A stretch of DNA of 64,000 nt from Romboutsia weinsteinii (GCF_002250835.2 NZ_NOJY02000002.1:62001-126000); one strand, 5' to 3'; counted from the first letter of the stretch, positions 53,736-63,389 are shown. Notes: a model not told the origin generated them from the letters alone. Numbers and translations: made by a program.

Positions 53736-54830
53736 CTATTTGCAACACTCACACTGCTTCTTAATCATTACTGGCTCACCATTTTTAGCTGATTCATATA
53801 TTGCTTCTAAGATTTCTGTTACAACTAATGCTTGTTCTGGTTTTACCACAGGCTCTTTGTCTTCTAATATACACTCTATCCAACTTTTAGCTTCCTCATA
53901 TGCTGGATCATCTCCTTTTCCATCATAGAAATCAACTCCATCTGCATCTAGTTGAATCTTCTTATCATATAAAGATCCTCTTTCTTCCCCATTTATTCTA
54001 AGTCCATCTTCCATATCTGCTCCACCTTTTGTACCACAAAGACTTGTTTTCGCTTCCCCTGTGTTAAGTGAATTTAATGCCCAGCTAGATTCAAGTATAA
54101 TAGTTGCTCCATTTTCCATTGTTATAAAACCAAATGCCGAATCTTCAACTGTAAACTTTTTAGGATCCCAAGGTCCCCAAGCATTAGCTGCATTTTTTGT
54201 TTGTGATAGTTTATGATATGTGTTTCCTACTACATATTTTAGATCATAATTATCCATCATCCATAAAGTTAAGTCTAGTGCATGAGTACCTATATCTATT
54301 AATGGTCCTCCTCCTTGAGCTTCTTCATCTAAAAATACTCCCCAAGTTGGAACAGCTCTTCTGCGTATTGCTTTAGCTTTACCAAGATATATTTCTCCTA
54401 ACTCATCATCCTTACATGCTTCATATAAAAACTTAGAGTCTTTTCTAAATCTATTTTGGTATCCAATAGTTAACTTTTTACCTGTTTTCTTTGATGCTTC
54501 AAGCATTGCACGACCTTCTTTAGAATTCTTAGCCATTGGTTTTTCACACATAACATGCTTGTCCGCTTCCATAGCATCTATTGATATTTCTGCATGTGAG
54601 CTATTTGGTGTACATATATGTACTACATCTATATCACTATCTTTTAGTAATTCTCTATAATCTGTATATACTTTTGAATCCTCATCTCCAAATTCCTCTT
54701 TAGCCTTTATTGCTCTTTCTTCTATAACATCACAAAATGCAACCATCTTAGCTTCTTTTACTTTTTTAAGACTTGGCATATGCTTACCATTTGCAATTCC
54801 ACCACAACCTATGATTCCTATTTTTAACAT
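53736..54830 (-). CDS. Gfo/Idh/MocA-family oxidoreductase
   Basis: Second NAD(P)-dependent oxidoreductase of the operon, 364 residues from the ATG at 54828-54830: MLKIGIIGCGGIANGKHMPSLKKV, VVHICTPNSSHAEISIDAMEADKHVMCEKPMAKN with EKP, and GGGPLIDIGTHALDLTLWMMDNY with the D-x-G-x-H block. It ends MIKKQCECCK, cysteine-rich like its paralogue. First gene of the operon; an open frame extends 16 codons upstream without a site. An 18-base perfect inverted repeat lies 47 bases upstream, and the AraC regulator gene diverges from it. Confidence 0.9.
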   Translation of the reverse strand: MLKIGIIGCGGIANGKHMPSLKKVKEAKMVAFCDVIEERAIKAKEEFGDEDSKVYTDYRELLKDSDIDVVHICTPNSSHAEISIDAMEADKHVMCEKPMAKNSKEGRAMLEASKKTGKKLTIGYQNRFRKDSKFLYEACKDDELGEIYLGKAKAIRRRAVPTWGVFLDEEAQGGGPLIDIGTHALDLTLWMMDNYDLKYVVGNTYHKLSQTKNAANAWGPWDPKKFTVEDSAFGFITMENGATIILESSWALNSLNTGEAKTSLCGTKGGADMEDGLRINGEERGSLYDKKIQLDADGVDFYDGKGDDPAYEEAKSWIECILEDKEPVVKPEQALVVTEILEAIYESAKNGEPVMIKKQCECCK

Positions 54831-54876
54831 AACATTATCTCCTCCCAATACTTTGCTTATAGTGTTTTTATATAAC

Positions 54877-54919
54877 AATTATTACTTCTAGATATTACAA
54901 CTATCTAGAAGTAATAATT
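54877..54919. promoter_or_regulatory. Perfect 18-bp inverted repeat in the divergent AraC/oxidoreductase region
   Basis: AATTATTACTTCTAGATA (54877-54894) and its exact complement (54902-54919) around a 7-base loop. No clear T-run follows in the direction of the operon. It could be an operator or an attenuator-like hairpin. Confidence 0.5.
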
Positions 54920-55081
54920 GTATCTTAGCTTTTTTAAGTAAATCAAAAACGTTACTACAGCAATCATATTTGCTAAAACAGTAACTTTTAACTATAATTA
55001 GATTATACAAATTTCATTTAATTATTTCTCACACGATTTTGAGGAATAATAACACAATTTTGACATTTCGAGGTGAAATAA

Positions 55082-56002
55082 ATGCAAAGTATAAAAGACT
55101 TAAAAGAATTTGCTACTCATGGAAACTCTCTACTCCCTCTTAAAACTTATAGTAACTATCATGAGGTTGAAGATTTGTTAGTACCTTATCATTGGCATAA
55201 AGAAATAGAGATAATATATGTTGAGGAAGGAGCTATTGAGGTAACAATAAATTCTGAAGTTAAAAGGCTAAAAAAAAACGAACTCATCTTTATTAATAGT
55301 GAGGAATTGCATCAAATTAATCGTATAGGAGATAATCCTTCTAATCATCATGCACTTGTTTTTTCTCCTGATTTATTAAGCTTTGAGATGAGTGATTACT
55401 GCCAAGTAAATCATATTAGACCGCTTGTAAATCAAACCTTAAAACTACCTCAGTATATTGAATCTGATAAAGATTATAGTGAAAAAGTTCTAGAATTATT
55501 CAAGGAAATTTTAAATGAATATAAATTTCAAGAACCCGGATGGTACTTAAACATCAAGTCTTGCTTATATAAAATACTTTCTATTTTTGATAGGAATAAT
55601 TTATTTATCGAGCTGGATAATGATGCTAAAAATTTAGATCACAAAAGTCAGCAAATAAAAAATGTACTTACTTACATACATGAAAATTACGAGAAGAAAA
55701 TATATATAGAAGATCTGGCTAACATCATGAATATGAATACTCAGTATTTTTGCCGCTTTTTCAAAAAAATCATAGGTAAGACCCCTATTGAGTACATAAA
55801 TAGCTATAGAATAAACGTTGCAAATAAATATCTCCAATCTGAAGATATACCTATAATAGATGTTTGTTTTAGAGTTGGATTTGAAAATCAGAGTTACTTT
55901 ATTAAAATGTTTAAAAAGTATAATAATATGACTCCACTTGAATACAAAAAAATATTCTTAGTATCTGATGATTTGAACATAAAAACTAGCAATAATATTT
56001 AA
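55082..56002 (+). CDS. AraC-family transcriptional regulator
   Basis: Regulator of 306 residues: N-terminal cupin ligand-binding domain (YHWHKEIEIIYVEEGAIEVTINSEVKRLKKNELIFINSEELHQI), linker, and C-terminal double helix-turn-helix (YIEDLANIMNMNTQYFCRFFKKIIGKTPIEYINSYRINVANKYLQSEDIPIIDVCFRVGFENQSYFIKMFKKYNNMTPLEYKK). It diverges from the oxidoreductase/isomerase/ThuA operon and is its probable activator, with a sugar as likely ligand. Start ATG follows GAGGTGA. Its stop codon lies in a hairpin that can end transcription. Confidence 0.9.
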   Translation: MQSIKDLKEFATHGNSLLPLKTYSNYHEVEDLLVPYHWHKEIEIIYVEEGAIEVTINSEVKRLKKNELIFINSEELHQINRIGDNPSNHHALVFSPDLLSFEMSDYCQVNHIRPLVNQTLKLPQYIESDKDYSEKVLELFKEILNEYKFQEPGWYLNIKSCLYKILSIFDRNNLFIELDNDAKNLDHKSQQIKNVLTYIHENYEKKIYIEDLANIMNMNTQYFCRFFKKIIGKTPIEYINSYRINVANKYLQSEDIPIIDVCFRVGFENQSYFIKMFKKYNNMTPLEYKKIFLVSDDLNIKTSNNI

Positions 56003-56017
56003 TATTATTGCTAGTTT
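55983..56017 (+). terminator. Intrinsic terminator overlapping the AraC gene end
   Basis: AAACTAGCAATAATATT / its complement through AATATTATTGCTAGTTT, a near-perfect palindrome including the stop codon; it may also serve the rib operon from the other side. Confidence 0.7.
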
Positions 56018-56073
56018 AATATATTATGTTAAATCTACTTTCAAGTACTACCGTAACATTTTACTTTTATAAT

Positions 56074-56538
56074 CTAGTTAAAGTGTTTTAATAAATTAGC
56101 CATTTCTATTGCGCTTACAGCTGCATCATAACCTTTATTACCAGCTTTTGTTCCTGCTCTTTCAATAGCTTGTTCTATAGAGTCCGTAGTTAGTACTCCA
56201 AATATAATAGGAACTTCTGTATTTAAGGATACTGATGCAACTCCCTTAGATGCTTCCGCACACACATAGTCAAAATGTGGAGTTGACCCTTTTATTACTG
56301 CACCTAAACAAATTACAGCGTCATATCTTTCGCTTTTTGCCATCTTCTTTGCAATAAGTGGGATTTCAAAAGCACCAGGTACCCAGGCTACATCGATATT
56401 ACCTTCTTCTACCCCATGTCTTTTTAATCCATCCAAAGCACCACCTAATAATTTTGAAACTATAAACTCATTAAACCTACCAACTACTATACCTACCTTT
56501 ATATCTTTTGCTACTAAATTCCCCTCTATTATTCTCAT
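56074..56538 (-). CDS. ribH: 6,7-dimethyl-8-ribityllumazine synthase
   Basis: Penultimate enzyme of riboflavin synthesis, joining the pyrimidine and butanone phosphate into lumazine; forms icosahedral or pentameric shells. The 154 residues show [57 protein letters not shown] (substrate site) and [16 protein letters not shown] with the conserved T-D and R. Last gene of ribD-ribE-ribBA-ribH, 61 bases after ribBA. Start ATG follows AAAGGAGA. Confidence 0.96.
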   Translation of the reverse strand: MRIIEGNLVAKDIKVGIVVGRFNEFIVSKLLGGALDGLKRHGVEEGNIDVAWVPGAFEIPLIAKKMAKSERYDAVICLGAVIKGSTPHFDYVCAEASKGVASVSLNTEVPIIFGVLTTDSIEQAIERAGTKAGNKGYDAAVSAIEMANLLKHFN

Positions 56539-56599
56539 CTTTCATTCTCCTTTTTCTTAGTTTTATTTTATACTCATTTAAATATCTTTTATTTTTTAT

Positions 56600-57799
56600 T
56601 TAGTATACTAACATATGATTTAATCTATCTTTTTTAGTTTTTAGATAAATCTCATTTACCTCATTGTGATTCATTTGAATAGGTACTCTCTCTACTATTT
56701 CGATACTATAATCAGATAATTCATCCATCTTTCTTGGATTATTAGTCATTAGTCTAAGTTTTTTAGCACCTAAATCTCTAAGTATTTGTGCACCTGTAGC
56801 ATACTCTCTCATATCTGCCTTAAATCCTAATTTAAGATTTGCATCTACAGTATCAAAGCCTTGGTCTTGAAGTGCATAAGCCTTTAGCTTATTAATTAGT
56901 CCAATTCCTCTACCCTCTTGTCTCATATATAAAAGTATTCCTCTATCCTCTTTTGCTATTTCCTTCATTGCCACATCATATTGTTCTCCACAGTCACATC
57001 TTTTTGAGCCTAGTGCATCACCAGTTAAACATTCAGAATGCACCCTAGTTAGCACAGGTTCTCCATCTTCAATATTTCCTTTTACCAATGCCACATGATG
57101 TTCGCCATTAATTTTATTTATAAATCCATACATCTTAAAATCACCGTATTTTGTTGGCATTTTTGTTTCAACTACTCTTTCGATTATTATCTCAGTTCTT
57201 TTTCTATACTCTATTAAATCAGCTATTGTTATTATTTTTAGATCATGCTTATTTGCAAATTCAATTAACTCTGGCGTCCTAGCCATAGTTCCATCATCAC
57301 TTATAATTTCGCAAATAACTCCTCCTGGCTTTAATCCAGCTAAGCGAGATAAATCTACAGCAGCTTCAGTATGACCATTTCTTTTTAATACTCCTCCTTC
57401 TTTAGCTATTAAAGGAAATATATGGCCTGGTTTTCTAAAATCTTCTTTTCCTACATTATCATCTAATACTTTTTCTATTGTTAATGCTCTTTCATATGCC
57501 GAAATACCTGTATCAGTATTTATATAATCAATGCTTACTGTAAATGCAGTTTGATGGTTATCAGTATTGTTTTGTACCATAGGATATATATCTAATTTTT
57601 TTAATCTTTCTTCCTCCATAGGCATACAGACAAGACCTCTACCATATTTAGCCATAAAGTTTATAGCTTCGGGTGTTATTTTTTCTGCTGCCATTAGTAG
57701 ATCTCCCTCATTTTCTCTATCTGGATCGTCTACTACTACAACTATCTTTCCGTCTCTAATATCATTTATGGCATCTTCAATACTATTAAACTTATACAT
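56600..57799 (-). CDS. ribBA: Bifunctional 3,4-dihydroxy-2-butanone-4-phosphate synthase/GTP cyclohydrolase II
   Basis: Two-domain enzyme of 399 residues that begins both branches of riboflavin synthesis. RibB domain 1-200: [68 protein letters not shown]. RibA domain from about 205: [24 protein letters not shown] with the three zinc cysteines, [20 protein letters not shown] and RLMTNNPRK. Third gene of the operon, 24 bases after ribE. Start ATG follows GGAGGAGA. Confidence 0.97.
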   Translation of the reverse strand: MYKFNSIEDAINDIRDGKIVVVVDDPDRENEGDLLMAAEKITPEAINFMAKYGRGLVCMPMEEERLKKLDIYPMVQNNTDNHQTAFTVSIDYINTDTGISAYERALTIEKVLDDNVGKEDFRKPGHIFPLIAKEGGVLKRNGHTEAAVDLSRLAGLKPGGVICEIISDDGTMARTPELIEFANKHDLKIITIADLIEYRKRTEIIIERVVETKMPTKYGDFKMYGFINKINGEHHVALVKGNIEDGEPVLTRVHSECLTGDALGSKRCDCGEQYDVAMKEIAKEDRGILLYMRQEGRGIGLINKLKAYALQDQGFDTVDANLKLGFKADMREYATGAQILRDLGAKKLRLMTNNPRKMDELSDYSIEIVERVPIQMNHNEVNEIYLKTKKDRLNHMLVY

Positions 57800-57823
57800 A
57801 ATAAATCTCCTCCAATTTAATTT

Positions 57824-58483
57824 CTATATATGAAATCCATGCTGTTTAAGAAAGTCCTCACTTATAGACCTCTCTTTTTTCTTTTTATTTTCATTTGATA
57901 GACCAAGTAATTTTTCTACATATTTTCCAATAACATCGCACTCAAGATTTACTTTTTCCCCTATATCCTTAGTAAGTAATGTTGTTTCATCTCCTGTATG
58001 AGGAATTATTGATACCTTAAAAACTTCATCATCCACATAAGCTACTGTAAGGCTTATTCCATCTATTGCTATAGAACCTTTATAAACCACATATTTTAAT
58101 ATGTCATATGGTGCTTTTATAGTTATCCAAACAGCATTATCTTCTCTAGTTTTTGAAACTATTTCTCCTATACTATCTATATGACCACTTACTATATGTC
58201 CGCCTAATCTATCTTTAAAGCGTAGCGCTCTTTCTAAGTTCACTTTACTTCCTATAGCTAGACTACCTAAATCACTTTTCCTTAATGTTTCTGCCATAAC
58301 ATCTGCTTCAAAAGTATTTGAATTAATATTAGTTACTGTAAGGCATACTCCATTGGTGGATATGCTATCACCTAAATTAGTATCCTTTAAGACTTTCTTA
58401 CATCCAATGATAAGTTTGCTTGATTTAGCGCCTTTTCTTATACCCTCAATAGTTCCTATTTCTTCAACTATACCTGTAAACAC
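57824..58483 (-). CDS. ribE: Riboflavin synthase
   Basis: Trimeric enzyme of 219 residues dismutating lumazine to riboflavin. Two lumazine-binding repeats are seen: MFTGIVEEIGTIEGI...NGVCLTVTNINSNTFEADVMAETLRKSDLG and GHIVSGHIDSIGEIVSKT...GISLTVAYVDDEVFKVSIIPHTGDETTL. The N terminus MFTGI(V/I)EE is invariant in the family and fixes the GTG start at 58481-58483, inside the end of ribD (16-base overlap). Between ribD and ribBA in the operon. Confidence 0.96.
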   Translation of the reverse strand: MFTGIVEEIGTIEGIRKGAKSSKLIIGCKKVLKDTNLGDSISTNGVCLTVTNINSNTFEADVMAETLRKSDLGSLAIGSKVNLERALRFKDRLGGHIVSGHIDSIGEIVSKTREDNAVWITIKAPYDILKYVVYKGSIAIDGISLTVAYVDDEVFKVSIIPHTGDETTLLTKDIGEKVNLECDVIGKYVEKLLGLSNENKKKKERSISEDFLKQHGFHI

Positions 58484-59583
58484 TTTTCTTTATCACTCTC
58501 CTCAATATATCCTTCAACCAAAATATCCTCACCTATAGTTTCTACTGAAATGTTTTTAATCTTGAAAGCATCTTTCAAAGAATTTATACCATTTCCTCCT
58601 ACAGGTGTTTTGGAATCTACTCCGCCTATTATCTTAGGTGCTATATAAATCTGCACTTTATCAACTACTCCATCTTCAATGGCTGAATAGTTTAGAGATG
58701 CTCCACCTTCTAGTAAGATACTGTCTATTTTTAATGCCCCAAGTTTTTTCATCATATCTTTTAAATCAACTCTTTTATCCTTATCATTAGCTACTATAAC
58801 CTCTACGCCTTTGCTCTCTAATTCCTTAACCTTACTCATTTGTGCATATACGGTCGTTACAATAATAGTTCTAGTATCCTTAGCGCTAGTTATAATATTT
58901 GAACTTAGCGGTATCTTAAGAGTGCTATCTACAACTATTCTTATTGGATTTTTCCCATATTCTAATCTACATGTCAATTTGGGATTATCTTTAATTATTG
59001 TATTTACTCCCACTAAAATTGCCATAACTTCATCTCGCAGTTTATGTACTTTTTGTCGTGACTTTTCACAGCTTATCCATTTTGACTCGCCAGTACTTGT
59101 TGATATCTTTCCATCAAGTGACATTGCTGACTTCATTATTACAAAAGGTATTTTTTTTATTATGTACTTCATAAATACTTCATTTAATTTTTTATTTTCC
59201 TCATCTAAAACGCCTACCATTACTTCAATACCTGCAGCCAAAAGTTTCTTCACACTATTTCCAGATACCAAAGGATTTGGGTCAAAGGATGCTATAACCA
59301 CCTTGGATATCCTACATTCTATTATTTTATCTACACAGGGAGGTGTCTTTCCATAATGAAAACAAGGCTCTAAAGTTACATACATAGTTGATCCCTCTAA
59401 ATTTTCTTTAGTACTGTTTATGGCATTTATTTCTGCATGATCTTTACCATATTCTTCATGATATCCTTGACCTATTATTTTATTATTCTTTACTATTACT
59501 GCTCCTACCATAGGATTAGGATTTACATTTCCTCTACCTTTTTCAGCTAGCTCTAAAGCTAATTTCATATAATATTTGTTCAC
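58468..59583 (-). CDS. ribD: Bifunctional pyrimidine deaminase/reductase RibD
   Basis: Two-domain enzyme of 371 residues for steps two and three of riboflavin synthesis. Deaminase domain 1-145: zinc site HAEINAI and PCFHYGKTPPCVD. Reductase domain from about 147: FVIMKSAMSLDGKISTSTGESKWIS, SILLEGGASLNYSAI and PKIIGG. The start is GTG at 59581-59583, 7 bases after AGGAGG. First gene of the operon, downstream of an FMN riboswitch and two terminators, so its expression falls when FMN is plentiful. Confidence 0.96.
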   Translation of the reverse strand: MNKYYMKLALELAEKGRGNVNPNPMVGAVIVKNNKIIGQGYHEEYGKDHAEINAINSTKENLEGSTMYVTLEPCFHYGKTPPCVDKIIECRISKVVIASFDPNPLVSGNSVKKLLAAGIEVMVGVLDEENKKLNEVFMKYIIKKIPFVIMKSAMSLDGKISTSTGESKWISCEKSRQKVHKLRDEVMAILVGVNTIIKDNPKLTCRLEYGKNPIRIVVDSTLKIPLSSNIITSAKDTRTIIVTTVYAQMSKVKELESKGVEVIVANDKDKRVDLKDMMKKLGALKIDSILLEGGASLNYSAIEDGVVDKVQIYIAPKIIGGVDSKTPVGGNGINSLKDAFKIKNISVETIGEDILVEGYIEESDKEKCLQV

Positions 59584-59635
59584 TTACAATCCTCCTATAA
59601 ATATTTTCTGTCATAGGCCAAATTCCATAAAAAAA

Positions 59636-59659
59636 GCCCCAAGTAAATAAACTTAGGGC
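59636..59659 (-). terminator. Leader terminator 2 of the rib operon
   Basis: GCCC(T/C)AAGT / ACTTGGGGC stem (one G-T) followed by seven T on the minus strand, about 46 bases before the ribD start codon. Confidence 0.85.
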
Positions 59660-59712
59660 AAAATAAATATAAGTATAATCAAACTATATTAATTATTTTA
59701 TAAATTAAAAAA

Positions 59713-59737
59713 CTCTGAAATATTAAATATTCCAGAG
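59713..59737 (-). terminator. Leader terminator 1 of the rib operon
   Basis: CTCTGGAATATT pairs with AATATTTCAGAG, followed by six T on the minus strand, about 60 bases downstream of the FMN aptamer; the expected expression-platform terminator. Confidence 0.8.
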
Positions 59738-59796
59738 CTTATCACAAAATTAATATAATCCTATTATATAAACTTATAGTTTTATATCTTTATATT

Positions 59797-59905
59797 ATCT
59801 TCTTTCATCCAGACTTTACTGTCGGCCTCGGAGTTTCACCGAATCATGCCATTTAAGGCTCGCGGGCTTTACCGCCGGTAGGGAATTTCACCCTGCCCTG
59901 AAGAT
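59797..59905 (-). ncRNA. FMN riboswitch (RFN element)
   Basis: Minus strand contains the conserved RFN blocks CTTCAGGGCAGGGTGAAATT, CCCTACCGGCGGTAAAGCCC, GCGAGCC, a CGGTGAAACTCCGAGG arm and the closing GTCTGGATGAAAGAAG. It lies upstream of ribD with two terminators between. Binding of FMN should favour the terminators. The stretch 59660-59796 is the expression platform; 59906-60013 holds no gene. Confidence 0.97.
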
Positions 59906-60013
59906 TTATTAACTTTTTATACTTTTATATTAATGTTTTTATTTTTTAATGTCAATTAAAAATTTATACAAGTCTATAATTTTTATATAATATTTTAATT
60001 TTAATCAAGCCTA

Positions 60014-60541
60014 CTATTTTCTTCTAGAGTACTTTAATATCACAATTCCATCCTCTACTATCTGTTCATCTAAGCGTAAATTTATCATATGATTATTTCC
60101 TAAAAATAGTGGCTTACCTTCTCCAAGTATAGTAGGTATAATGCCTACTATATATTCATCAATAACATCAGCTTTCATAAAACTGTCTATAACTACTCCT
60201 CCACCAAATAAAAATACATCCTTACCATCATTTTTTAACTCTTTTTCTATAGTTCCTACAATATCTTCATTTACGAATTTGATATTATCATAATCTTTCA
60301 TTTTCTTAGAAGTAGCTACATATACCTTTTTATTCTTGAATTCTTCATGCATGTTTTGATCGTAGCAAGTTCTTCCCATAACTACTACATCTATATCCTC
60401 TAAAAACTTATTAAAATCCCACTTTGCTTCAGTATCTAATTTATTATCACCATGACCTACTATCCAGTCATAACTTCCATCTTCTCTTGCTATATATCCA
60501 TCTAAACTTATTGCTAAATTTAATATTATTTTTCTTTTCAT
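60014..60541 (-). CDS. Dihydrofolate reductase/RibD C-terminal domain-like protein (YyaP type)
   Basis: Single-domain reductase-like protein of 175 residues: KIILNLAISLDGYIAREDGSYDWI (family start), VVMGRTCYD, KVYVATSKK and DVFLFGGGVVIDSFMKADVIDEYIVGIIPTILGEGKPLF. Related to the RibD reductase domain and dihydrofolate reductase, and probably uses NADPH; the substrate of this stand-alone group is unknown. It diverges from a WYL-domain regulator, which probably controls it. Start ATG follows GAGAGGAAGAG. Although next to the rib operon, it is upstream of the riboswitch. Confidence 0.87.
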   Translation of the reverse strand: MKRKIILNLAISLDGYIAREDGSYDWIVGHGDNKLDTEAKWDFNKFLEDIDVVVMGRTCYDQNMHEEFKNKKVYVATSKKMKDYDNIKFVNEDIVGTIEKELKNDGKDVFLFGGGVVIDSFMKADVIDEYIVGIIPTILGEGKPLFLGNNHMINLRLDEQIVEDGIVILKYSRRK

Positions 60542-60641
60542 ATTTCTCTTCCTCTCTTACTAAATTACTAATAGCTTTACCTAAAATCTATTATAAGATA
60601 TAATAGTTGACATCTTATGTCATATTTGAAAGGAAAAAATT

Positions 60642-61589
60642 ATGAAAGCTGATAGACTAATTTCAATATTAATGCTTCTTCAAATAAATAATCAGTTAAC
60701 AGCAAATAAATTGGCTAATAAATTAGAGGTTTCTGTTAGAACAATTTATAGAGATATTGATTCTTTAAGCGGATTAGGAATACCTATAATATGTGATAGA
60801 GGTATCAATGGTGGTATAAAGTTACTTGGAGATTATAAAACATCTCTAACAGGAATAAATAGAAATGAGCTTTACTCTTTATTCATTCCAACTGGAGATA
60901 AAATCTTAAATGACTTAGGTATAGAAAAAGTAAAAGAATCCACTATGCTAAAATTTCTTGGAAGTTCTTCTTCTAATCAAATAAATGAAATTAAAAACAT
61001 ACAAAACTATATTTATATCGATATGTACACTTGGAGTGATGATAACATAACTGTTAATACTGAAATCTTGGCAACTCTTCAAAGTGCAATATGGAATCTA
61101 AATATGCTAAATATCTTATATCAAAAAATAGATAAAATCAAAGAGGTTTCATTGAGTCCATTAGGATTAGTATGTAAAAGAGGAAATTGGTACTTAATCG
61201 CTATCAACAATGAAATCATTAAAACCTATAAGGTAAGCTCAATCAAATCTGCTACCTTAACTAATAATATATTTGATAGACCAAGTGATTTTAACTTAGA
61301 GAATCATTGGAAAGACTCTACAAGCAATTTTAAAAGCAAAATACCTAAATATAAATTTAAGTATAAAATAAATCCTAGTATATTAGAACTTATCAAAAAT
61401 AGAAAATTTATATCTATAAAAAATATTACTAATAACTTAGGTCACACTTATGTTGATATAGAGTTTGATGCTATGTGGCAAGGCATTGAGTTTGCCTTTA
61501 CTTATGGTAGAGATATCAAGATAATAGAACCCTCTATAGCCATAGAAGAACTTAAGAAAAAGGCTACTGAAATAATTGAACTTTATTAA
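60642..61589 (+). CDS. WYL-domain transcriptional regulator
   Basis: YafY/DeoR-type regulator of 315 residues: N-terminal winged helix ADRLISILMLLQINNQLTANKLANKLEVSVRTIYRDIDSLSGLGIPIICDRGINGGIKLL, then a WYL ligand-binding domain (NMLNILYQKIDKIKEVSLSPLGLVCKRGNWYLIAINNEIIKTYKVSSIKSATL), and a WCX C-terminal extension. Divergent from the RibD-C-like reductase gene with a 100-base shared region. Ligand unknown. Start ATG follows GAAAGGA. Confidence 0.9.
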   Translation: MKADRLISILMLLQINNQLTANKLANKLEVSVRTIYRDIDSLSGLGIPIICDRGINGGIKLLGDYKTSLTGINRNELYSLFIPTGDKILNDLGIEKVKESTMLKFLGSSSSNQINEIKNIQNYIYIDMYTWSDDNITVNTEILATLQSAIWNLNMLNILYQKIDKIKEVSLSPLGLVCKRGNWYLIAINNEIIKTYKVSSIKSATLTNNIFDRPSDFNLENHWKDSTSNFKSKIPKYKFKYKINPSILELIKNRKFISIKNITNNLGHTYVDIEFDAMWQGIEFAFTYGRDIKIIEPSIAIEELKKKATEIIELY

Positions 61590-61595
61590 TCATTT

Positions 61596-61646
61596 AATCC
61601 TAAAGTACTCATCAACTTTGTATATAATATTTTAGGATTATTTAAA
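61596..61646 (+). terminator. Possible terminator after the WYL regulator gene
   Basis: AATCCTAAA / TTTAGGATT arms separated by a 26-base loop, with TTATTTAAAAAAA after; weak. Confidence 0.4.
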
Positions 61647-61756
61647 AAAACGTTTATTATAATAGAGTAATAAATTTAATTTTTTATTTAATTATGTTAT
61701 ATTATTTATAAGGGTATTGGGATTTTGACTTTTAATTTTATCAAGGAGAGATTTTA

Positions 61757-62524
61757 ATGGAAGATTTGATACATTTTTTTGAAAAACAAACCAATAAAAA
61801 ATATAATATTTTTAAATATAATGACCAAAAACTAAAGGACAGCCACTCGTTGGTTACTTTTAATAATATGACTTATGTTATAGATGTTGAAGATGATACT
61901 GAACTATATAATATTAGCGGTCATACTTATGTGCTATATCAACATAATCTAGATTTTTTCACTTTAAAAAACGTATTTCATAATCTTTATGAAAACGTTA
62001 ATATATTAGAATATAAAAGCTTTTTTATAGTTAATTCAAGTACTAAATTAAATATTGATTGTACTACGCCAGAAATTATAGAATCTGAAACCTATTCTAG
62101 TACTTACATAATTTACTTAGGTGATTTAGAAAATTCTACTTCTCTAGATTTCAAATTAGAAATTCTAAATCAAACTTTACCTGTAATAACTAAGTCAAAT
62201 GTTGCTAATAGATTTATAGAAATTAATGATTTAGCTATTTATAAGACTATATCTTTAGTTTCAAGCGATAAACATTTTTCTAATTTAACAAACTTATCAG
62301 AAATAAAAAATATGGATGAGAACTTACTTCATACGGGTATAAATTTTATAGAAAATGATCTTAATATATCTAAGACTTCTAGTTCTCTATTTTTACATAG
62401 AAATACCTTAATTTATAGATTAGAAAAAATCAAAGAAATTCTAGGATTAGATTTAAAAAGCTTTAAGGATGCACTTGTATTTTATCTTAGTATAAAATCT
62501 TATTTGTATTCTAAAAATACATAA
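61757..62524 (+). CDS. PucR/CdaR-type transcriptional regulator
   Basis: Protein of 255 residues. The C-terminal end is a PucR helix-turn-helix: LHTGINFIENDLNISKTSSSLFLHRNTLIYRLEKIKEILGLDLKSFKDALVFYLSIKSYLY, the HTH_30 pattern with R-N-T-L-x-Y-R-L. The first 180 residues show no domain I recognise but are shorter than the GGDEF-like part of full CdaR proteins. Targets unknown; the neighbour is a reverse rubrerythrin gene convergent with it. Start ATG follows CAAGGAGAG. Confidence 0.82.
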   Translation: MEDLIHFFEKQTNKKYNIFKYNDQKLKDSHSLVTFNNMTYVIDVEDDTELYNISGHTYVLYQHNLDFFTLKNVFHNLYENVNILEYKSFFIVNSSTKLNIDCTTPEIIESETYSSTYIIYLGDLENSTSLDFKLEILNQTLPVITKSNVANRFIEINDLAIYKTISLVSSDKHFSNLTNLSEIKNMDENLLHTGINFIENDLNISKTSSSLFLHRNTLIYRLEKIKEILGLDLKSFKDALVFYLSIKSYLYSKNT

Positions 62525-62559
62525 ACCTAAAATAATATATAATTAATTTTAAATATAAT

Positions 62560-62608
62560 AAGGTACTATAAAGCTCCAGTTTATTATAAGAGTATTATAG
62601 TATCTTTT
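62560..62608 (+). terminator. Intrinsic terminator after the PucR-type gene
   Basis: AGGTACTATAA / TTATAGTATC(T) arms with a 24-base loop and TTTTTTATTT tail on the plus strand. Confidence 0.6.
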
Positions 62609-62621
62609 TTATTTAGATATT

Positions 62622-63164
62622 TTATTTATAGTATCTATTTAAAAGACCTTGAAATGCCTTACCATGTCTAGCTTCATCTTTGCACATCTCATGCACAGTA
62701 TCATGTACCCAATCTATACCACGTTCTTTTGCCTTTTTAGCAAGTCTCAACTTTCCCTCCGTCGCTCCATATTCTGCCTCTATTCTATCTTCTAGATTCT
62801 TCTTAGTATCTGAGGCTACTACTTCTCCAAGCATTTCGGCAAACTTAGCAGCATGTTCTGCTTCTTCCAAAGCTATTTTTCTATATGCTTCTCCTATTTC
62901 TGATACTCCTTCTCTATCTGCTTGGCGACTCATCGCTAAATACATTCCAACCTCTATGCACTCATCAATAAAATTGACTCTTAACATCTCCACTATATCT
63001 CCATTTAATTCTTTATCTAATCCAATTTTGTGTTCATCAGACCATTTTAATTTATCTTTCATCTCTTCAAATTTTTCTGAATGAGCACTGCATACTGGAC
63101 ATTTCATAGGCGGTGCATCTCCCTCATGAATATAGCCACATACTATACACACATATTTCTTCAT
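62622..63164 (-). CDS. Reverse rubrerythrin (second copy)
   Basis: Paralogue of the protein at 38192, 180 residues, with the same domain order: rubredoxin cysteines C6, C9, C22, C25 ([14 protein letters not shown]), then the diiron domain with [13 protein letters not shown] and [17 protein letters not shown]. The rubredoxin part and the linker have diverged more than the iron-binding helices. Peroxide and oxygen detoxification is the known role. Start ATG follows ACAGGAGGG. It faces the PucR-type gene and diverges from mntP. Confidence 0.93.
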   Translation of the reverse strand: MKKYVCIVCGYIHEGDAPPMKCPVCSAHSEKFEEMKDKLKWSDEHKIGLDKELNGDIVEMLRVNFIDECIEVGMYLAMSRQADREGVSEIGEAYRKIALEEAEHAAKFAEMLGEVVASDTKKNLEDRIEAEYGATEGKLRLAKKAKERGIDWVHDTVHEMCKDEARHGKAFQGLLNRYYK

Positions 63165-63389
63165 TCAATTCCCTCCTGTATAACACTTATTTCTAAATTT
63201 ATTCTTATATGTATTGTTTATGATTTTAGTATAATACTTGTACAAACCGCATATTTATAGTATATCTATGACTAAGTTATTTATACACTTGTATAGGTAT
63301 GTTTATTAAATTAAACATAAAGAGTATATTTTTGTCCAAACTTTTGCATAATATTCTTGTCTTTTGATATTTACAAAGGAGGATTTTTT

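Noticed and set aside
63165..63389. Manganese riboswitch (yybP-ykoY) before mntP
   Set aside because: Often present before this gene, but the conserved GGGGAGUA and GCCG-type blocks are not found here.
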